DNA of 64,000 nt from Chimaeribacter coloradensis (GTDB taxonomy: Bacteria; Pseudomonadota; Gammaproteobacteria; Enterobacterales; Enterobacteriaceae), in NCBI RefSeq assembly GCF_002858715.1, contig NZ_PJZH01000002.1, positions 186,001-250,000 of the forward strand. Reading direction: 5' to 3'. The notes under the pieces are model-generated. The model searched no databases. It was given only the letters and a program-made list of their open reading frames with translations, and was not told the DNA's origin. Below are positions 37,427 through 51,239 of the stretch, piece by piece. The translations under genes and the position numbers were made by a program. The number at the start of each line of letters is the position of its first letter. Within the stretch, counting starts at the first letter, position 1.

Positions 37427-37530
37427 TCCGCCAGTATAACCATTTCAGGCGGCGGGTGCCCTTAATTGTTGCAGCCGGGCGGTGCTGGCTCTAGACTAAG
37501 CCGCCTGTTTTTCACGTGAAGTAGAATGCT

Positions 37531-39824
<2,294 letters not shown>

Positions 39825-39863
39825 TTTCAAAAAACTGATTTCGATAACAATGAGGGAATTTTA

Positions 39864-40199
39864 ATGAGTCTGTTCATTTCTGATGCTGTAGCCGCAGCAG
39901 GAGCGCCGGCCGGACAGTCAAGCCCGTACTCACTGGTCATTATGCTGGTGGTGTTCGGCCTGATCTTCTACTTCATGATCCTGCGCCCGCAACAAAAGCG
40001 CAGCAAAGAACACAGAAAGCTGATGGAGTCGATCGGCAAAGGTGATGAAGTGCTGACCAATGGCGGGCTGATCGGCCGCGTGGCCAAAGTGTCTGAAACC
40101 GGCTATATCGTGATTGCGCTGAATGACACCACAGAAGTGACGATTAAGCGTGACTATGTAACCGCCGTTCTGCCGAAAGGTACGATGAAGGCTCTGTAA
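39864..40199 (+). CDS. yajC: Sec translocon accessory subunit YajC
   Basis: 111 residues. Single-span inner-membrane protein that joins SecD and SecF in the auxiliary translocase complex. A short periplasmic N-terminus precedes one membrane helix (about 22-43, ending FYFMILRPQQKRSKEH) and a cytoplasmic small beta domain with LTNGGLIGRVAKV. TGAGGGAATTTT precedes the ATG. The gene is tightly spaced with secD (24 bases). Confidence 0.96.
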   Translation: MSLFISDAVAAAGAPAGQSSPYSLVIMLVVFGLIFYFMILRPQQKRSKEHRKLMESIGKGDEVLTNGGLIGRVAKVSETGYIVIALNDTTEVTIKRDYVTAVLPKGTMKAL

Positions 40200-40223
40200 T
40201 TAAATTTCCCTAAGGGAACTGCC

Positions 40224-42071
40224 GTGTTAAACCGATATCCTTTGTGGAAGTATCTGATGTTGATCGTCGTGATCCTCATCGGTTTGCTTTATGCGCTTCC
40301 CAACCTTTATGGTGAGGATCCGGCTGTGCAGATTACTGGCGCTCGGGGCTCCGACGCCAGTATGGCCACGCTGGACCAAGTCAAAAGTGCACTAGAGAAA
40401 GACCAGATCGCGAGCAAGTCGATCGCCCTGGAAAACGGCGCTATCCTTGCGCGCTTCAAAGATACCGACGTTCAGCTGCGTGCACGTGAAGTGCTGACCA
40501 GCGTGCTGGGCGACAACTATGTCATCGCGCTGAACCTGGCGCCGGCAACCCCAACCTGGCTCTCTGCCATCGCAGCGGAACCGATGAAACTCGGCCTCGA
40601 CCTGCGCGGCGGCGTTCACTTCCTGATGGAAGTGGATATGGAAACGGCCATGGGCAAGCTGCAGGAACAGACGATGGACTCCCTGCGCAGCGACCTGCGT
40701 GATAAAAGCATCCCTTACGCCACCGTCCGCAAGCTGGACAATAACGCCGTGGAAGTGCGCTTCCGTGATGCCGCCACCCGTGACAACGCCATCAGCTACC
40801 TGACGCCGCGCCACCGTGACCTGGTGCTGAACGCCTCCGGTGACAACGCCGTGCGCGTAGTGATGACGGATGAGCGCCTGCGCCAGTCGCGTGAAGACGC
40901 GGTGCAGCAGAACATCAACATCCTGCGCAACCGTGTGAACCAGCTGGGCGTGGCCGAGCCACTGGTACAGCGCCAGGGCGCTGACCGCATCGTGGTTGAA
41001 CTGCCGGGCATCCAGGACACCGCGCGTGCCAAGGAGATCCTGGGCGCGACCGCCTCACTGGAATTCCGCCTGGTGAACACCAACGTTGACGCCACCGCTG
41101 CTGCTTCCGGCCGCGTACCGGGCGACAGCGAGGTGAAAAACACCCGTGAAGGCCGCCCGGTTGTGCTCTACAAGCGTGTGGTGCTGACCGGTGACCACAT
41201 CACCGACTCCACCTCCAGCATGGGTGAGTACAACCAGCCGCAGGTCGACATCTCGCTGGACAGCGCAGGCGGTTCGGCCATGTCTAACTTCACCAAGGAC
41301 AATATCGGCAAGCCGATGGCGACCCTGTTCGTGGAGTACAAAGACAGCGGCAAGAAAGACGCCAACGGCCGCGGCATCCTGATCAAGCAGGAAGAAGTCA
41401 TCAACGTGGCGACGATCCAGTCCCGCCTGGGTAACCGCTTCCAGATCACCGGCATTGACGATGCGAATGAAGCCCGCCAGCTCTCGCTGCTGCTGCGCGC
41501 CGGGGCGCTGATTGCGCCGATCCAGATCGTGGAAGAGCGCACCATCGGCCCGACCCTGGGGATGCAGAACATCCAGCAGGGGCTGCAGGCGTGCCTGTGG
41601 GGCCTGGTCGCGTCCATCGTCTTTATGGTGGTTTACTACCGTAAGTTTGGTGTGATTGCGACGACCGCGCTGATTGCCAACCTGATCCTGATTGTCGGCA
41701 TTATGTCCCTGCTGCCGGGGGCGACCCTGACCATGCCGGGTATTGCCGGGGTGGTGCTGACGCTGGCGGTTGCCGTGGATGCGAACGTACTGATTAATGA
41801 GCGTATCAAGGAAGAGCTGAAGAACGGGCGTTCCGTTCAGCAGGCGATCCATGAGGGCTATAAAGGCGCGTTCTCCAGTATTATTGATGCCAACGTGACG
41901 ACGCTTATCACCGCCATCATTCTTTATGCGGTCGGCACCGGGTCGATCAAAGGGTTTGCTATCACCACCGCTATCGGTGTGGCGACCTCGATGTTTACAT
42001 CCATCGTCGGAACCCGTGCCATCGTCAACCTGCTTTACGGCGGCAAACGCATCAACAAGCTGTCTATCTGA
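40224..42071 (+). CDS. secD: Protein translocase subunit SecD
   Basis: 615 residues, identical in length to E. coli SecD. With SecF and YajC it uses the proton gradient to help proteins leave the Sec channel on the periplasmic side. One N-terminal membrane helix (about 8-28), a large periplasmic P1 domain (about 30-450) beginning [14 protein letters not shown] and containing [15 protein letters not shown], then five membrane helices in the C-terminal third, with [17 protein letters not shown]. The start is GTG at 40224 with AAGGGAAC upstream, as in E. coli. Confidence 0.97.
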   Translation: MLNRYPLWKYLMLIVVILIGLLYALPNLYGEDPAVQITGARGSDASMATLDQVKSALEKDQIASKSIALENGAILARFKDTDVQLRAREVLTSVLGDNYVIALNLAPATPTWLSAIAAEPMKLGLDLRGGVHFLMEVDMETAMGKLQEQTMDSLRSDLRDKSIPYATVRKLDNNAVEVRFRDAATRDNAISYLTPRHRDLVLNASGDNAVRVVMTDERLRQSREDAVQQNINILRNRVNQLGVAEPLVQRQGADRIVVELPGIQDTARAKEILGATASLEFRLVNTNVDATAAASGRVPGDSEVKNTREGRPVVLYKRVVLTGDHITDSTSSMGEYNQPQVDISLDSAGGSAMSNFTKDNIGKPMATLFVEYKDSGKKDANGRGILIKQEEVINVATIQSRLGNRFQITGIDDANEARQLSLLLRAGALIAPIQIVEERTIGPTLGMQNIQQGLQACLWGLVASIVFMVVYYRKFGVIATTALIANLILIVGIMSLLPGATLTMPGIAGVVLTLAVAVDANVLINERIKEELKNGRSVQQAIHEGYKGAFSSIIDANVTTLITAIILYAVGTGSIKGFAITTAIGVATSMFTSIVGTRAIVNLLYGGKRINKLSI

Positions 42072-42081
42072 GGAGTGCGTT

Positions 42082-43050
42082 GTGGCACAACAATATACTG
42101 TTGAACAACTGAATTACGGCCGTAAAGTCTATGACTTTATGCGCTGGGACAACGTGGCGTTCTGTATCTCCGGCCTGCTGTTGATTCTGTCGGTGGTTAT
42201 CATGGGCGTGCGCGGGTTCAACTGGGGCCTGGATTTCACCGGCGGGACCGTGATTGAGATCAGCCTCAGCCAGCCGGCAAACCTCGATACCCTGCGTGAA
42301 TCGCTGGAGAAAGCGGGCTTTGCTGAGCCGGTGGTGCAGAACTTCGGCAGCAGCCGTGACGTGATTGTGCGGATGCCGCCGGTCACCGGCAATGCCGGGC
42401 AGGAGCTGGGTAACAAGGTGATCTCGCTGGTAAACAGCCAGATTGACAAAAGTGCCTCGGTTAAGCGCATTGAGTTCGTCGGCCCGAGCGTGGGGAACGA
42501 TCTGGCGCAGGCCGGCGGCATGGCGCTGCTGGTGGCGCTGATCTCCATCCTGATCTATGTCGGCTTCCGCTTTGAGTGGCGGCTGGCACTGGGTGCGGTT
42601 CTGGCGCTGGCGCACGACGTCATCATCACCATGGGGATCCTGTCTCTGTTCCGTATCGAGATTGACCTGACCATCATCGCCTCGCTGATGTCGGTTATCG
42701 GTTACTCGCTGAACGACAGCATCGTGGTCTCTGACCGTATCCGTGAGAATTTCCGCAAGATCCGTCGCGGCAACGCTTACGAAATTACCAACGTGTCACT
42801 GACCCAGACCCTGAGCCGTACCATCATGACTTCCGCCACCACGCTGGTGGTGGTGCTGATGCTCTACATCTTCGGCGGCGCGCTGCTGGAAGGCTTCTCC
42901 CTGACCATGCTGATCGGTGTATCGATCGGTACCGTCTCTTCGATCTATGTGGCCTCGGCGCTGGCGCTGAAGCTTGGCATGAAGCGTGAGCACATGCTGC
43001 AACAGAAAGTAGAGAAGGAAGGGGCCGATCAGCCGACTATCCTGCGCTGA
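42082..43050 (+). CDS. secF: Protein translocase subunit SecF
   Basis: 322 residues (E. coli 323). Six membrane helices with a periplasmic loop after the first, including [16 protein letters not shown], the C-terminal half carrying the conserved [20 protein letters not shown]. The GTG at 42082 is chosen over the longer open frame (from 41926, inside secD) because GAGGAG lies just upstream and the protein aligns with E. coli. It starts 10 bases after the secD stop and ends at a strong terminator. E. coli's next gene, tsx, is absent. Confidence 0.97.
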   Translation: MAQQYTVEQLNYGRKVYDFMRWDNVAFCISGLLLILSVVIMGVRGFNWGLDFTGGTVIEISLSQPANLDTLRESLEKAGFAEPVVQNFGSSRDVIVRMPPVTGNAGQELGNKVISLVNSQIDKSASVKRIEFVGPSVGNDLAQAGGMALLVALISILIYVGFRFEWRLALGAVLALAHDVIITMGILSLFRIEIDLTIIASLMSVIGYSLNDSIVVSDRIRENFRKIRRGNAYEITNVSLTQTLSRTIMTSATTLVVVLMLYIFGGALLEGFSLTMLIGVSIGTVSSIYVASALALKLGMKREHMLQQKVEKEGADQPTILR

Positions 43051-43069
43051 TCCACACGTGCTCCCTGTT

Positions 43070-43097
43070 AAAAACCCCGCGCTGCGGGGTTTTTTTA
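43070..43097. terminator. Bidirectional terminator between secF and yajI
   Basis: AACCCCGC-gct-GCGGGGTT stem-loop with T7 on the plus strand and A5 on the left (T5 for the minus strand). Confidence 0.92.
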
Positions 43098-43103
43098 TGG
43101 GCG

Positions 43104-43709
43104 TTATGGGGCAGGCGGCGCGTTTTCCGGCGGGGCTGAGGCAGAAGCCGGGGCAAGCACCACATCCCGCAGCCGGACAAAGCCCAGCTGTTCCGGGGCC
43201 TGGCCGCTGAACCGCAGTTCAATCGTCTGTTCGGTTTTCGGCAGCAGGGAAGGGGTGACGCTCACCGGCTGGGAGAGCATATCCACCAGCAGCGGCTTGC
43301 CGGTGGTCGGGTCAAGCTGGCCCCAGTCCACGGTGGCGGTAAACGCGGGCAGGGCGGTGCCGGATCGCGCACGGATGTGCATCAACGCCTGCGTCCCGCT
43401 GGCTTCCGGCGCGATGTGGCTCAGGGAGATGCTGATTTCGCCTGCGGCGCTTTTCAGCGCAGCGGGGCTGTTGGCCGCCGGCAGCAGATAGACGCCATCG
43501 GTGGAGGTGCGGTTCAGCTGGCTCTGCTGTTCCAGCGCGGTCGCCTCATCGGTCAGCGCCTGAAGCTTCTGGTTAAGCTGCACCACCTCCGATTTCAGCT
43601 TCGGCACCTGCGGGTTTTGTGCACAGGCGCTTAACATAACCGCAGAGGCCAGCAGGGCAACGCGGCCCCACGGGCGGGGGCGGCGCACAAGGTAACTGAT
43701 TGTCATCAT
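43104..43709 (-). CDS. yajI: DUF3251 lipoprotein YajI
   Basis: 201 residues, predicted lipoprotein of unknown function. Lipobox LSAC with the lipidated cysteine at residue 29. A short coiled-coil-like helix follows (SEVVQLNQKLQALTDEATAL), and the rest is a beta-rich DUF3251 domain. The start at 43709 is supported by AAGGA 7 bases upstream, while the frame opens to 43733. A proline/alanine-rich tail ends the protein, and it is about 20 residues longer than the E. coli protein (179). It diverges from nrdR. tsx, its usual neighbour, is missing. Confidence 0.88.
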   Translation of the reverse strand: MMTISYLVRRPRPWGRVALLASAVMLSACAQNPQVPKLKSEVVQLNQKLQALTDEATALEQQSQLNRTSTDGVYLLPAANSPAALKSAAGEISISLSHIAPEASGTQALMHIRARSGTALPAFTATVDWGQLDPTTGKPLLVDMLSQPVSVTPSLLPKTEQTIELRFSGQAPEQLGFVRLRDVVLAPASASAPPENAPPAP

Positions 43710-43902
43710 GGTAATTTCCTTTTCCAGATCCACTCCTTACAGCGTAGCCCGCCCGGCGGGGAAAGTCATGCAAAACGCCTGCGCTGCCGCCGCCGGTTAA
43801 TACAAAAAATAACCACGCCTCAACAAATGGGCATCAGCCTTTGTAGTCCGCAGAGTTCGCGGTAAACTGTTCACCAGTCAGTAATGCTAAGCAGGAAGTT
43901 CC

Positions 43903-44352
43903 ATGCACTGTCCATTTTGTGCCGCCGTTGATACGAAAGTGATCGATTCACGCCTGGTTGGGGATGGCTCGCAGGTGCGCCGCCGTCGCCAGTGTCTGGT
44001 TTGCAGCGAACGTTTTACCACCTTTGAAGTGGCGGAACTGGTGATGCCGCGGGTGATTAAAAGCAACGATGTGCGCGAACCCTTTAATGAGGATAAGTTG
44101 CGTAACGGTATGCTGAAGGCGCTGGAAAAACGCCCGGTCAGCTCCGACGACGTAGAGATGGCGATAAGCCACCTTAAATCCCAGTTACGCGCCACCGGCG
44201 AGCGTGAAGTCCCGGCCAAAATGGTGGGCGGCCTGGTGATGGACGCGCTGAAGCGGCTCGATAAAGTAGCCTATATCCGTTTTGCCTCGGTCTACCGCAG
44301 TTTCGAGGATGTCCGCGAATTTGGCGAAGAGATCGCCCGCCTGCAAGATTAA
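43903..44352 (+). CDS. nrdR: Transcriptional repressor NrdR
   Basis: 149 residues, the E. coli length. Nucleotide-sensing repressor of ribonucleotide reductase operons. An N-terminal zinc ribbon (C3, C6, C31, C34) with basic RRRRQC is followed by an ATP-cone domain starting [18 protein letters not shown]. It binds paired NrdR boxes near nrd promoters. The stop is 8 bases before ribD, so the two are co-transcribed, as in E. coli. Confidence 0.97.
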   Translation: MHCPFCAAVDTKVIDSRLVGDGSQVRRRRQCLVCSERFTTFEVAELVMPRVIKSNDVREPFNEDKLRNGMLKALEKRPVSSDDVEMAISHLKSQLRATGEREVPAKMVGGLVMDALKRLDKVAYIRFASVYRSFEDVREFGEEIARLQD

Positions 44353-44360
44353 GGAAGCCT

Positions 44361-45509
44361 ATGCAGCACGATGAATTTTACATGGCGCGGGCCTTTGAGC
44401 TGGCACGTCTGGGGCGATTTACCACCACCCCGAACCCTAACGTAGGCTGTGTTCTCGTGCGCGACGGTGAGATTGTCGGCGAAGGCTACCACCTGCGCGC
44501 CGGGGAGCCGCACGCGGAAGTCCATGCCCTGCGCATGGCGGGTGATAAGGCGCGCGGTGCCACCGCCTATGTGACGCTGGAACCCTGCAGCCACCACGGG
44601 CGTACGCCGCCCTGCTGTGACGCGCTGATCGCCGCCGGGGTCAGCCGGGTGGTGGCCGCGATGCAGGACCCGAACCCCGAGGTCGCAGGCCGCGGCCTCT
44701 ACCGACTGAAACAGGCCGGGATTGAGGTGCGCCATAACCTGATGCTGGAGGAGGCGGAAGCGGTGAACCGCGGCTTCCTGAAGCGGATGCGCACCGGCTT
44801 CCCTTATGTCCAATTGAAGATGGGCGCGTCGCTGGATGGCCGCACCGCGATGGCCTCAGGCGAAAGCCAGTGGATCACCTCGCCGGAAGCCCGGCGTGAT
44901 GTGCAGCGCTTGCGCGCGGAGAGTTCCGCCATCCTCAGCAGCAGCGCCACCGTGCTGGCCGACGACCCGTCACTGACGGTGCGCTGGGAGGAGTTAAGCA
45001 GTACGCTCCGCCGGCGTTACCCCTCGCCGAACGCTGCCCAGCTCTCTGCGGCGCACCCGGCAGAGGCCGCCGACCTGCGCCAGCCGCTGCGGGTGATTAT
45101 CGACAGCCAGAACCGCGTGACGCCGCAGCACCGGCTGGTCAGCCAGCCGGGCCACACCCTGCTGGCCCGCCTTCAGGCCGATGAGCAGCCCTGGCCGGAG
45201 CGTGTGGAGCAGTGGCAGGTGCCGGCGCGCGACGGGCGCGTTGATCTGGTGCTGCTGATGATGCAACTGGCAAAGCGCCAGGTGAATTCGGTGTGGGTCG
45301 AGGCGGGGGCCGGGCTGGCCGGGGCGCTGTTGCAGGCCGGCCTGGTGGATGAGCTGATCGTCTACCTTGCGCCGACGCTGTTGGGCGACAGCGCGCGCGG
45401 CCTCTGTACGCTGCCGGGGCTGACCGCGCTGGCGGATGCGCCGCCCTTCGCCTTCAGTGAAGTGCGCCAGGTCGGCCCCGACCTGCGGCTGCGGCTGAAA
45501 CCGGTGTGA
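44361..45509 (+). CDS. ribD: Bifunctional riboflavin deaminase/reductase
   Basis: 382 residues (E. coli 367). Deaminates and then reduces the pyrimidine product of GTP cyclohydrolase II in riboflavin synthesis. The N-terminal deaminase domain has zinc ligands H51, C76 and C85 and catalytic E53 (PHAEVHAL, LEPCSHHGRTPPC). The C-terminal reductase domain begins LKMGASLDGRTAMASGESQWITS. An extra segment around residues 210-230 (SSTLRRRYPSPNAAQL) is the main length difference. It follows nrdR after 8 bases. Confidence 0.96.
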   Translation: MQHDEFYMARAFELARLGRFTTTPNPNVGCVLVRDGEIVGEGYHLRAGEPHAEVHALRMAGDKARGATAYVTLEPCSHHGRTPPCCDALIAAGVSRVVAAMQDPNPEVAGRGLYRLKQAGIEVRHNLMLEEAEAVNRGFLKRMRTGFPYVQLKMGASLDGRTAMASGESQWITSPEARRDVQRLRAESSAILSSSATVLADDPSLTVRWEELSSTLRRRYPSPNAAQLSAAHPAEAADLRQPLRVIIDSQNRVTPQHRLVSQPGHTLLARLQADEQPWPERVEQWQVPARDGRVDLVLLMMQLAKRQVNSVWVEAGAGLAGALLQAGLVDELIVYLAPTLLGDSARGLCTLPGLTALADAPPFAFSEVRQVGPDLRLRLKPV

Positions 45510-45519
45510 CATCCTGGCT

Positions 45520-45590
45520 TTGCCTGCGCCAAACCACCGCGAAGAAATCGTTTGCCCGGCAGGGGAAATGAAAAGCCCCTGCGCAGGCAA
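45520..45590 (+). other. Inverted repeats in the ribD-ribH spacer
   Basis: An outer 10-bp stem TTGCCTGCGC (45520-45529)/GCGCAGGCAA (45581-45590) and an inner 7-bp stem GCAGGGG (45559-45565)/CCCCTGC (45576-45582). The arms share positions 45581-45582, so the two stems compete by 2 bases. A -10-like TAGAAT follows at 45604-45609, suggesting an internal ribH promoter. Confidence 0.55.
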
Positions 45591-45651
45591 GGAAAGAGTG
45601 TGATAGAATCCGCCCCCCTGCGGGATATTGAACCCAAATTAAGGAAAACGT

Positions 45652-46122
45652 ATGAACGTTATCGAAGGTGCTGTTGCGACGCCTGGCGCACGTGTGGCGA
45701 TTGCCATCGCCCGTTTTAATAATTTCATCAATGACAGCTTGCTGGACGGCGCCGTTGATGCCCTGAAACGCATCGGTCAGGTTTCTGAAGACAATATCAC
45801 CATCGTTTGGGTCCCCGGTGCTTATGAGCTGCCGCTGGCTGCCCGCACGCTGGCCAATACCCAGCGTTATGACGCGATTATCGCGCTCGGCACGGTGATC
45901 CGCGGGGGCACTGCCCACTTCGAATATGTGGCCGGTGAATGCAGTTCCGGTCTGGCAAGCGTTGCCATGACCAGCGAAATTCCAGTGACCTTTGGCGTGC
46001 TGACCACCGAAAGCATCGAACAGGCCATCGAGCGCGCTGGAACCAAAGCGGGTAACAAAGGGGCAGAAGCTGCCCTGACCGCACTTGAAATGATCAATGT
46101 CATCAAGGCCATCAAGGCCTGA
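45652..46122 (+). CDS. ribH: 6,7-dimethyl-8-ribityllumazine synthase
   Basis: 156 residues, the E. coli length (also called ribE there). Condenses the ribityl-aminouracil with dihydroxybutanone phosphate in the penultimate step of riboflavin synthesis. It forms a 60-subunit capsid in related species. Visible features: [25 protein letters not shown], and the catalytic histidine H89 in [11 protein letters not shown] 142-base spacer with inverted repeats separates it from ribD, and nusB follows after 20 bases. Confidence 0.97.
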   Translation: MNVIEGAVATPGARVAIAIARFNNFINDSLLDGAVDALKRIGQVSEDNITIVWVPGAYELPLAARTLANTQRYDAIIALGTVIRGGTAHFEYVAGECSSGLASVAMTSEIPVTFGVLTTESIEQAIERAGTKAGNKGAEAALTALEMINVIKAIKA

Positions 46123-46142
46123 ATTTAGTTAAGGGGATTTCC

Positions 46143-46559
46143 GTGAAACCTGCAGCCCGCCGCCGCGCCCGTGAATGTGCCGTCCAGGCACTTTACTCCT
46201 GGCAAGTGTCTAAAAATGACATTGCCGACGTTGAATTACAGTTCCTGGCTGAGCAGGATGTCAAAGATGTCGACATTGCCTATTTCCGTGAGCTGTTGTC
46301 CGGCGTGGCAGTTAACGCGGCCAGCCTGGATGCCCTGATGGCACCGGTGTTGTCCCGCCAGCTGGAAGAGCTGGGCCAGGTGGAGCGCGCGGTACTGCGT
46401 ATTGCGCTGTTCGAGCTGAGCAAGCGTGAAGACGTCCCCTACAAAGTGGCGATCAACGAAGCGATCGAACTGGCGAAAACCTTCGGTGCCGAAGAGAGCC
46501 ACAAGTTTGTTAACGGCGTGCTGGATAAAGTCGCCCCGACAGTGCGTAAAAAACGCTGA
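46143..46559 (+). CDS. nusB: Transcription antitermination protein NusB
   Basis: 138 residues (E. coli 139). All-helical protein that with NusE binds boxA RNA for rRNA antitermination. [20 protein letters not shown] at the N-terminus is the RNA-binding, arginine-rich helix. The central [12 protein letters not shown] and the C-terminal [26 protein letters not shown] are diagnostic. The start codon is GTG at 46143. A terminator follows before thiL, so thiL may rely on its own promoter or readthrough. Confidence 0.97.
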   Translation: MKPAARRRARECAVQALYSWQVSKNDIADVELQFLAEQDVKDVDIAYFRELLSGVAVNAASLDALMAPVLSRQLEELGQVERAVLRIALFELSKREDVPYKVAINEAIELAKTFGAEESHKFVNGVLDKVAPTVRKKR

Positions 46560-46597
46560 CGAGCCCGCAGGTTTCCTGCTGATTATCTGAACGCCAC

Positions 46598-46623
46598 AAG
46601 GCCGGTTATCCGGCCTTTCTTAT
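46598..46623 (+). terminator. Terminator after nusB
   Basis: AAGGCCGG-ttat-CCGGCCTT stem-loop (46598-46617) followed by TCTTATTT. Confidence 0.85.
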
Positions 46624-46647
46624 TTATCTCACGCGTTGGAATTGACG

Positions 46648-47625
46648 ATGGCAAACGGTGAATTTGACGTCATTGCCCGTTACTTTGACCGGTTTAAGCA
46701 TAGCCGCCGGGATGTGCAGCTGGGCATTGGTGATGATTGTGCCCTGCTGACGGTAGCGGAGAAACAGGTGCTGGCGATCAGCACCGACACGCTGGTGGAA
46801 GGGACGCATTTCCTGCCCTCTATCGATCCGGCCGATCTCGCCTATAAAGCACTGGCGGTAAACGTCAGCGATCTGGCGGCGATGGGGGCCGATCCGGCCT
46901 GGTTGTCGCTGGCGCTGACGTTGCCGAAGGTGGATGAGCCGTGGCTGGCCGCCTTCAGTGACAGCCTGTTCGAGCAGATCAACTACTACGGGATGCAGCT
47001 GATCGGCGGCGACACCACCCGCGGCAACCTGAGCCTGACCCTGACGGTACACGGCCTGGTGCCCGCCGGGCGCGCCCTGACGCGCAGCGGCGCGCGGGTA
47101 GGGGACTGGATCTACGTCAGCGGCACCCTGGGCGACAGCGCCGCCGGGCTGGCGCTGCTGCAAAACCGCCTCACGGTCAGCGACGACGCCGACCGCCGGG
47201 CGCTGCTGGCACGCCACCTGCGCCCCCAGCCGCGGGTGTTGCAGGGGCAGGCGCTGCGCGATCTCGCCAACGCCGCCATCGATATTTCCGACGGCCTGAT
47301 CTCTGACCTCGGGCACATCCTCAACGCCAGCGCCTGCGGCGCGCGCATTGACCTGGATGCGATCCCTTACTCTGACGCCATGCGGCGGCAGGTAGATCCG
47401 GAGCAGGCGCTGAAATGGGCGCTGACCGGCGGCGAGGATTACGAGCTCTGCTTTACCGTGCCGGAGATTAACCGCGGGGCGCTGGATGTGGCCCTCCACC
47501 ACACCGGTGCGCCTTTTACCTGCATCGGCCAGCTGGCCCCGCAGTCTGAGGGCATCCAGTACCTGCGTGATCACCGGCCGGTTGAGCTGGACTGGCATGG
47601 TTTCGATCACTTTATGGACCAATAG
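46648..47625 (+). CDS. thiL: Thiamine-monophosphate kinase
   Basis: 325 residues, the E. coli length. Makes thiamine diphosphate from the monophosphate with ATP. PurM-like fold: GIGDDCAL with metal aspartates, [30 protein letters not shown], and [10 protein letters not shown]. The in-frame TTG at 46636 would add four residues, but the ATG at 46648 aligns with E. coli. pgpA begins 2 bases after the stop. Confidence 0.96.
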   Translation: MANGEFDVIARYFDRFKHSRRDVQLGIGDDCALLTVAEKQVLAISTDTLVEGTHFLPSIDPADLAYKALAVNVSDLAAMGADPAWLSLALTLPKVDEPWLAAFSDSLFEQINYYGMQLIGGDTTRGNLSLTLTVHGLVPAGRALTRSGARVGDWIYVSGTLGDSAAGLALLQNRLTVSDDADRRALLARHLRPQPRVLQGQALRDLANAAIDISDGLISDLGHILNASACGARIDLDAIPYSDAMRRQVDPEQALKWALTGGEDYELCFTVPEINRGALDVALHHTGAPFTCIGQLAPQSEGIQYLRDHRPVELDWHGFDHFMDQ

Positions 47626-47627
47626 TC

Positions 47628-48179
47628 ATGGCAAAACCGATGAAAGCGTCGCTGCAGGCGACGGAACAGGCGTTGGACGACGCCATTGACCAGATGGACG
47701 CGGCGAAAAAGCGGCTGCGGATGCGCAACCCGTGGCACCTGCTGGCGACCGGGTTCGGCAGCGGCCTGTTCCCGTGGGGGCCGGGCACGGCGGGGTCAGT
47801 GGCGGCGATCCCGTGCTGGATAGTACTGACTTACCTGCCGTGGCAGGTCTACTCGATGGTGGTGATGTTCAGCATCTGCATCGGCGTTTACCTCTGCCAC
47901 CAGACCGCGAAAGATATGGGCGTGCACGACCACGGCAGCATTGTCTGGGATGAGTTCGTCGGCATGTGGATCACGCTGATGGCGATCCCGGTGCGGAGCT
48001 GGCAGTGGGTGCTGGCCGGGTTTGTGGTGTTCCGGATTTTCGACATCTGGAAGCCCTGGCCGATCCGCTGGTTTGACCGGAATATTCATGGCGGCATGGG
48101 CATCATGATAGATGATGTGATCGCCGGGGTGATTTCCGCGCTGGTCATCTACCTGATTGGCCACCACTGGCCGTTCTGA
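47628..48179 (+). CDS. pgpA: Phosphatidylglycerophosphatase A
   Basis: 183 residues (E. coli 172). Inner-membrane enzyme that dephosphorylates phosphatidylglycerol phosphate in phospholipid synthesis. The conserved HLLATGFGSGLFPWGPGT, VHDHGSIVWDEFVGMW and KPWPIRWFDRNIHGGMGIMIDD carry the acidic active-site residues. About four membrane segments. The N-terminus is slightly longer than in E. coli. A second ATG at 47640 is possible. Coupled to thiL. Confidence 0.95.
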   Translation: MAKPMKASLQATEQALDDAIDQMDAAKKRLRMRNPWHLLATGFGSGLFPWGPGTAGSVAAIPCWIVLTYLPWQVYSMVVMFSICIGVYLCHQTAKDMGVHDHGSIVWDEFVGMWITLMAIPVRSWQWVLAGFVVFRIFDIWKPWPIRWFDRNIHGGMGIMIDDVIAGVISALVIYLIGHHWPF

Positions 48180-48193
48180 CCGGTGAGAAAAAG

Positions 48194-48220
48194 AAAACGG
48201 GCGCCTGCGCCCGTTTTTTT
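48194..48220. terminator. Bidirectional terminator between pgpA and yajO
   Basis: AAACGGGCGC-ct-GCGCCCGTTT stem flanked by A-run and T-run between convergent genes. Confidence 0.9.
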
Positions 48221-48237
48221 ATGGCCGTGGAACGGGG

Positions 48238-49212
<975 letters not shown>

Positions 49213-49343
49213 GGTGATCTCCGGGATAGGTAAACAAATCAGGGCGATTGCCTAACTTTAGTTGGCCTGGGCGGGGATAGCGAACCGGGAAAGGTAACAA
49301 AAAAGGAAAAACGGGCGCACAGGGCGCGCGCCCGCAAACATCA

Positions 49344-51206
49344 TCAGGCCAGCCAGTCCTGGATGCGGCGCTCAATACCAGCGGCATCCAGGCCGTAGTC
49401 CGCGCGCACCTCTTCCTGCGTACCCTGCGGGATGAACTCATCCGGCAGGCCGAGGGTCAGCACCGGCACCAGGCAGCGTTTTGCCATCAGCAGTTCAATC
49501 ACCCCGCTGCCCGCGCCGCCCATGATGGCGTTCTCTTCCAGCGTCACCAGCACCTCATGGCTGGCGGCCATCTCCAGCACCAGCGCCTCATCCAGCGGCT
49601 TGACGAAGCGCATGTCCACCAGCGTGGCATTCAGCGCCTCCGCGGCTTTCTGCGCCTCCGGCAGCAGGGTGCCGAAGTTGAGGATCGCCACTTTTTCGCC
49701 TTCACGGCGCACCACGCCTTTGCCGATCGGCAGCATCGTCAGCGGCTCGCAGACCGCCCCGGTGCCGTTGCCGCGCGGGTAGCGTACCGCCACCGGCCCG
49801 TCAGCGTAATGGTAGCCGGTGTGCAGCATCTGGCGGCATTCGTTCTCATCGCTGGGGGTCATGATCACCATGTTCGGGATGCAGCGCAGGAAGGAGAGGT
49901 CAAACGCCCCCTGGTGGGTCTGGCCGTCAGCGCCGACAATGCCGCCGCGGTCAATGGCGAACAGCACCGGCAGCTTCTGGATCGCCACGTCGTGGATCAC
50001 CTGGTCGTAGGCGCGTTGCAGGAAGGTGGAGTAGATCGCCACCACCGGCTTGTAGCCGCCAATCGCCAGCCCGGCGGCAAAGGTCACCGCGTGCTGTTCG
50101 GCAATCGCCACATCGAAATATTGCGCCGGGTACTCGCGGGAGAATTTCACCATGCCGGAGCCTTCGCGCATCGCCGGGGTGATCGCCATCAGCGTGTTGT
50201 CCTGCGCGGCGGTTTCGCACAGCCAGTCACCAAAGATTTTGGAGTAGGTGGGCAGGCCGCCCGCGCTTTTCGGCAGGGTACCGGTGGCCGGGTCAAACTT
50301 CGGCACCGCATGCCAGCTGATCGGGTCATTTTCCGCCGGGGCGTAGCCTCTGCCCTTTTTGGTCATGATGTGCAGCAGCTGCGGGCCTTTCAGGCCGCGC
50401 ATGTTTTTCAGCGTCTGCGCCAGCGCCTGCACGTCGTGCCCGTCCACCGGGCCGATGTAGTTAAAGCCCAGCTCCTCAAACAGCGTGCCCGGCACCACCA
50501 TGCCTTTCAGGTGCTCTTCGGTGCGGCGCATCAGCTCTTTGATCGGCGGCAGGCCGGAAAGCACCTTTTTGCTGCCTTCACGCAGGCGTGAATAGAGTTT
50601 GCCGGAGAGCAGCTGCGCCAGGTGGTTGTTCAGCGCGCCGACGTTTTCAGAGATCGACATCTCGTTGTCGTTCAGGATAACGAGCATGTCGGAGTTGATG
50701 TCCCCGGCATGGTTCATCGCCTCGAACGCCATCCCGGCGGTGATCGCCCCGTCACCAATCACGCAGACGGTGCGGCGGCCTTTGCCTTCGCGCTCCGCCG
50801 CCACCGCCATGCCCAGCCCGGCGCTGATGGAGGTAGAGGAGTGGCCCACGGAGAGCACGTCATAGTCGCTTTCATCGCGCCACGGGAAGGGGTGCAGCCC
50901 GCCTTTCTGGCGGATGGTGTTGATGCGGTCACGGCGGCCGGTCAGGATCTTGTGCGGGTAAGCCTGATGGCCCACGTCCCACACCAGGTGGTCGAACGGC
51001 GTGTTATAGACGTAATGCAGCGCCACCGTGAGTTCCACGGTGCCGAGGCCGGAGGCGAAGTGGCCGCTGGACTGGCTGACGCTGTCGAGCAGGTACTGAC
51101 GAAGCTCATCACACAGCTTGGGCAAACTTTCTTTCGGCAACAGGCGCAGCTCTTCGGGAGTGTGCACCAGGGCCAGTGTCGGGTAATTAGCGAGATTAAG
51201 ACTCAT
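49344..51206 (-). CDS. dxs: 1-deoxy-D-xylulose-5-phosphate synthase
   Basis: 620 residues, the E. coli length. Thiamine-diphosphate enzyme joining pyruvate and glyceraldehyde 3-phosphate, first step of the MEP pathway to isoprenoids and a source of thiamine and pyridoxal precursors. H49 in SGHFASGLG, the ThDP motif [19 protein letters not shown] from residue 151 ending in LNDN, and the pyrimidine-domain glutamate in VAIAEQHAV are visible. It is the last gene of the xseB-ispA-dxs operon. The ribosome site is weak. Confidence 0.97.
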   Translation of the reverse strand: MSLNLANYPTLALVHTPEELRLLPKESLPKLCDELRQYLLDSVSQSSGHFASGLGTVELTVALHYVYNTPFDHLVWDVGHQAYPHKILTGRRDRINTIRQKGGLHPFPWRDESDYDVLSVGHSSTSISAGLGMAVAAEREGKGRRTVCVIGDGAITAGMAFEAMNHAGDINSDMLVILNDNEMSISENVGALNNHLAQLLSGKLYSRLREGSKKVLSGLPPIKELMRRTEEHLKGMVVPGTLFEELGFNYIGPVDGHDVQALAQTLKNMRGLKGPQLLHIMTKKGRGYAPAENDPISWHAVPKFDPATGTLPKSAGGLPTYSKIFGDWLCETAAQDNTLMAITPAMREGSGMVKFSREYPAQYFDVAIAEQHAVTFAAGLAIGGYKPVVAIYSTFLQRAYDQVIHDVAIQKLPVLFAIDRGGIVGADGQTHQGAFDLSFLRCIPNMVIMTPSDENECRQMLHTGYHYADGPVAVRYPRGNGTGAVCEPLTMLPIGKGVVRREGEKVAILNFGTLLPEAQKAAEALNATLVDMRFVKPLDEALVLEMAASHEVLVTLEENAIMGGAGSGVIELLMAKRCLVPVLTLGLPDEFIPQGTQEEVRADYGLDAAGIERRIQDWLA

Positions 51207-51239
51207 CAGATACTCGTATCAGAGGGTTTACGATACTCA

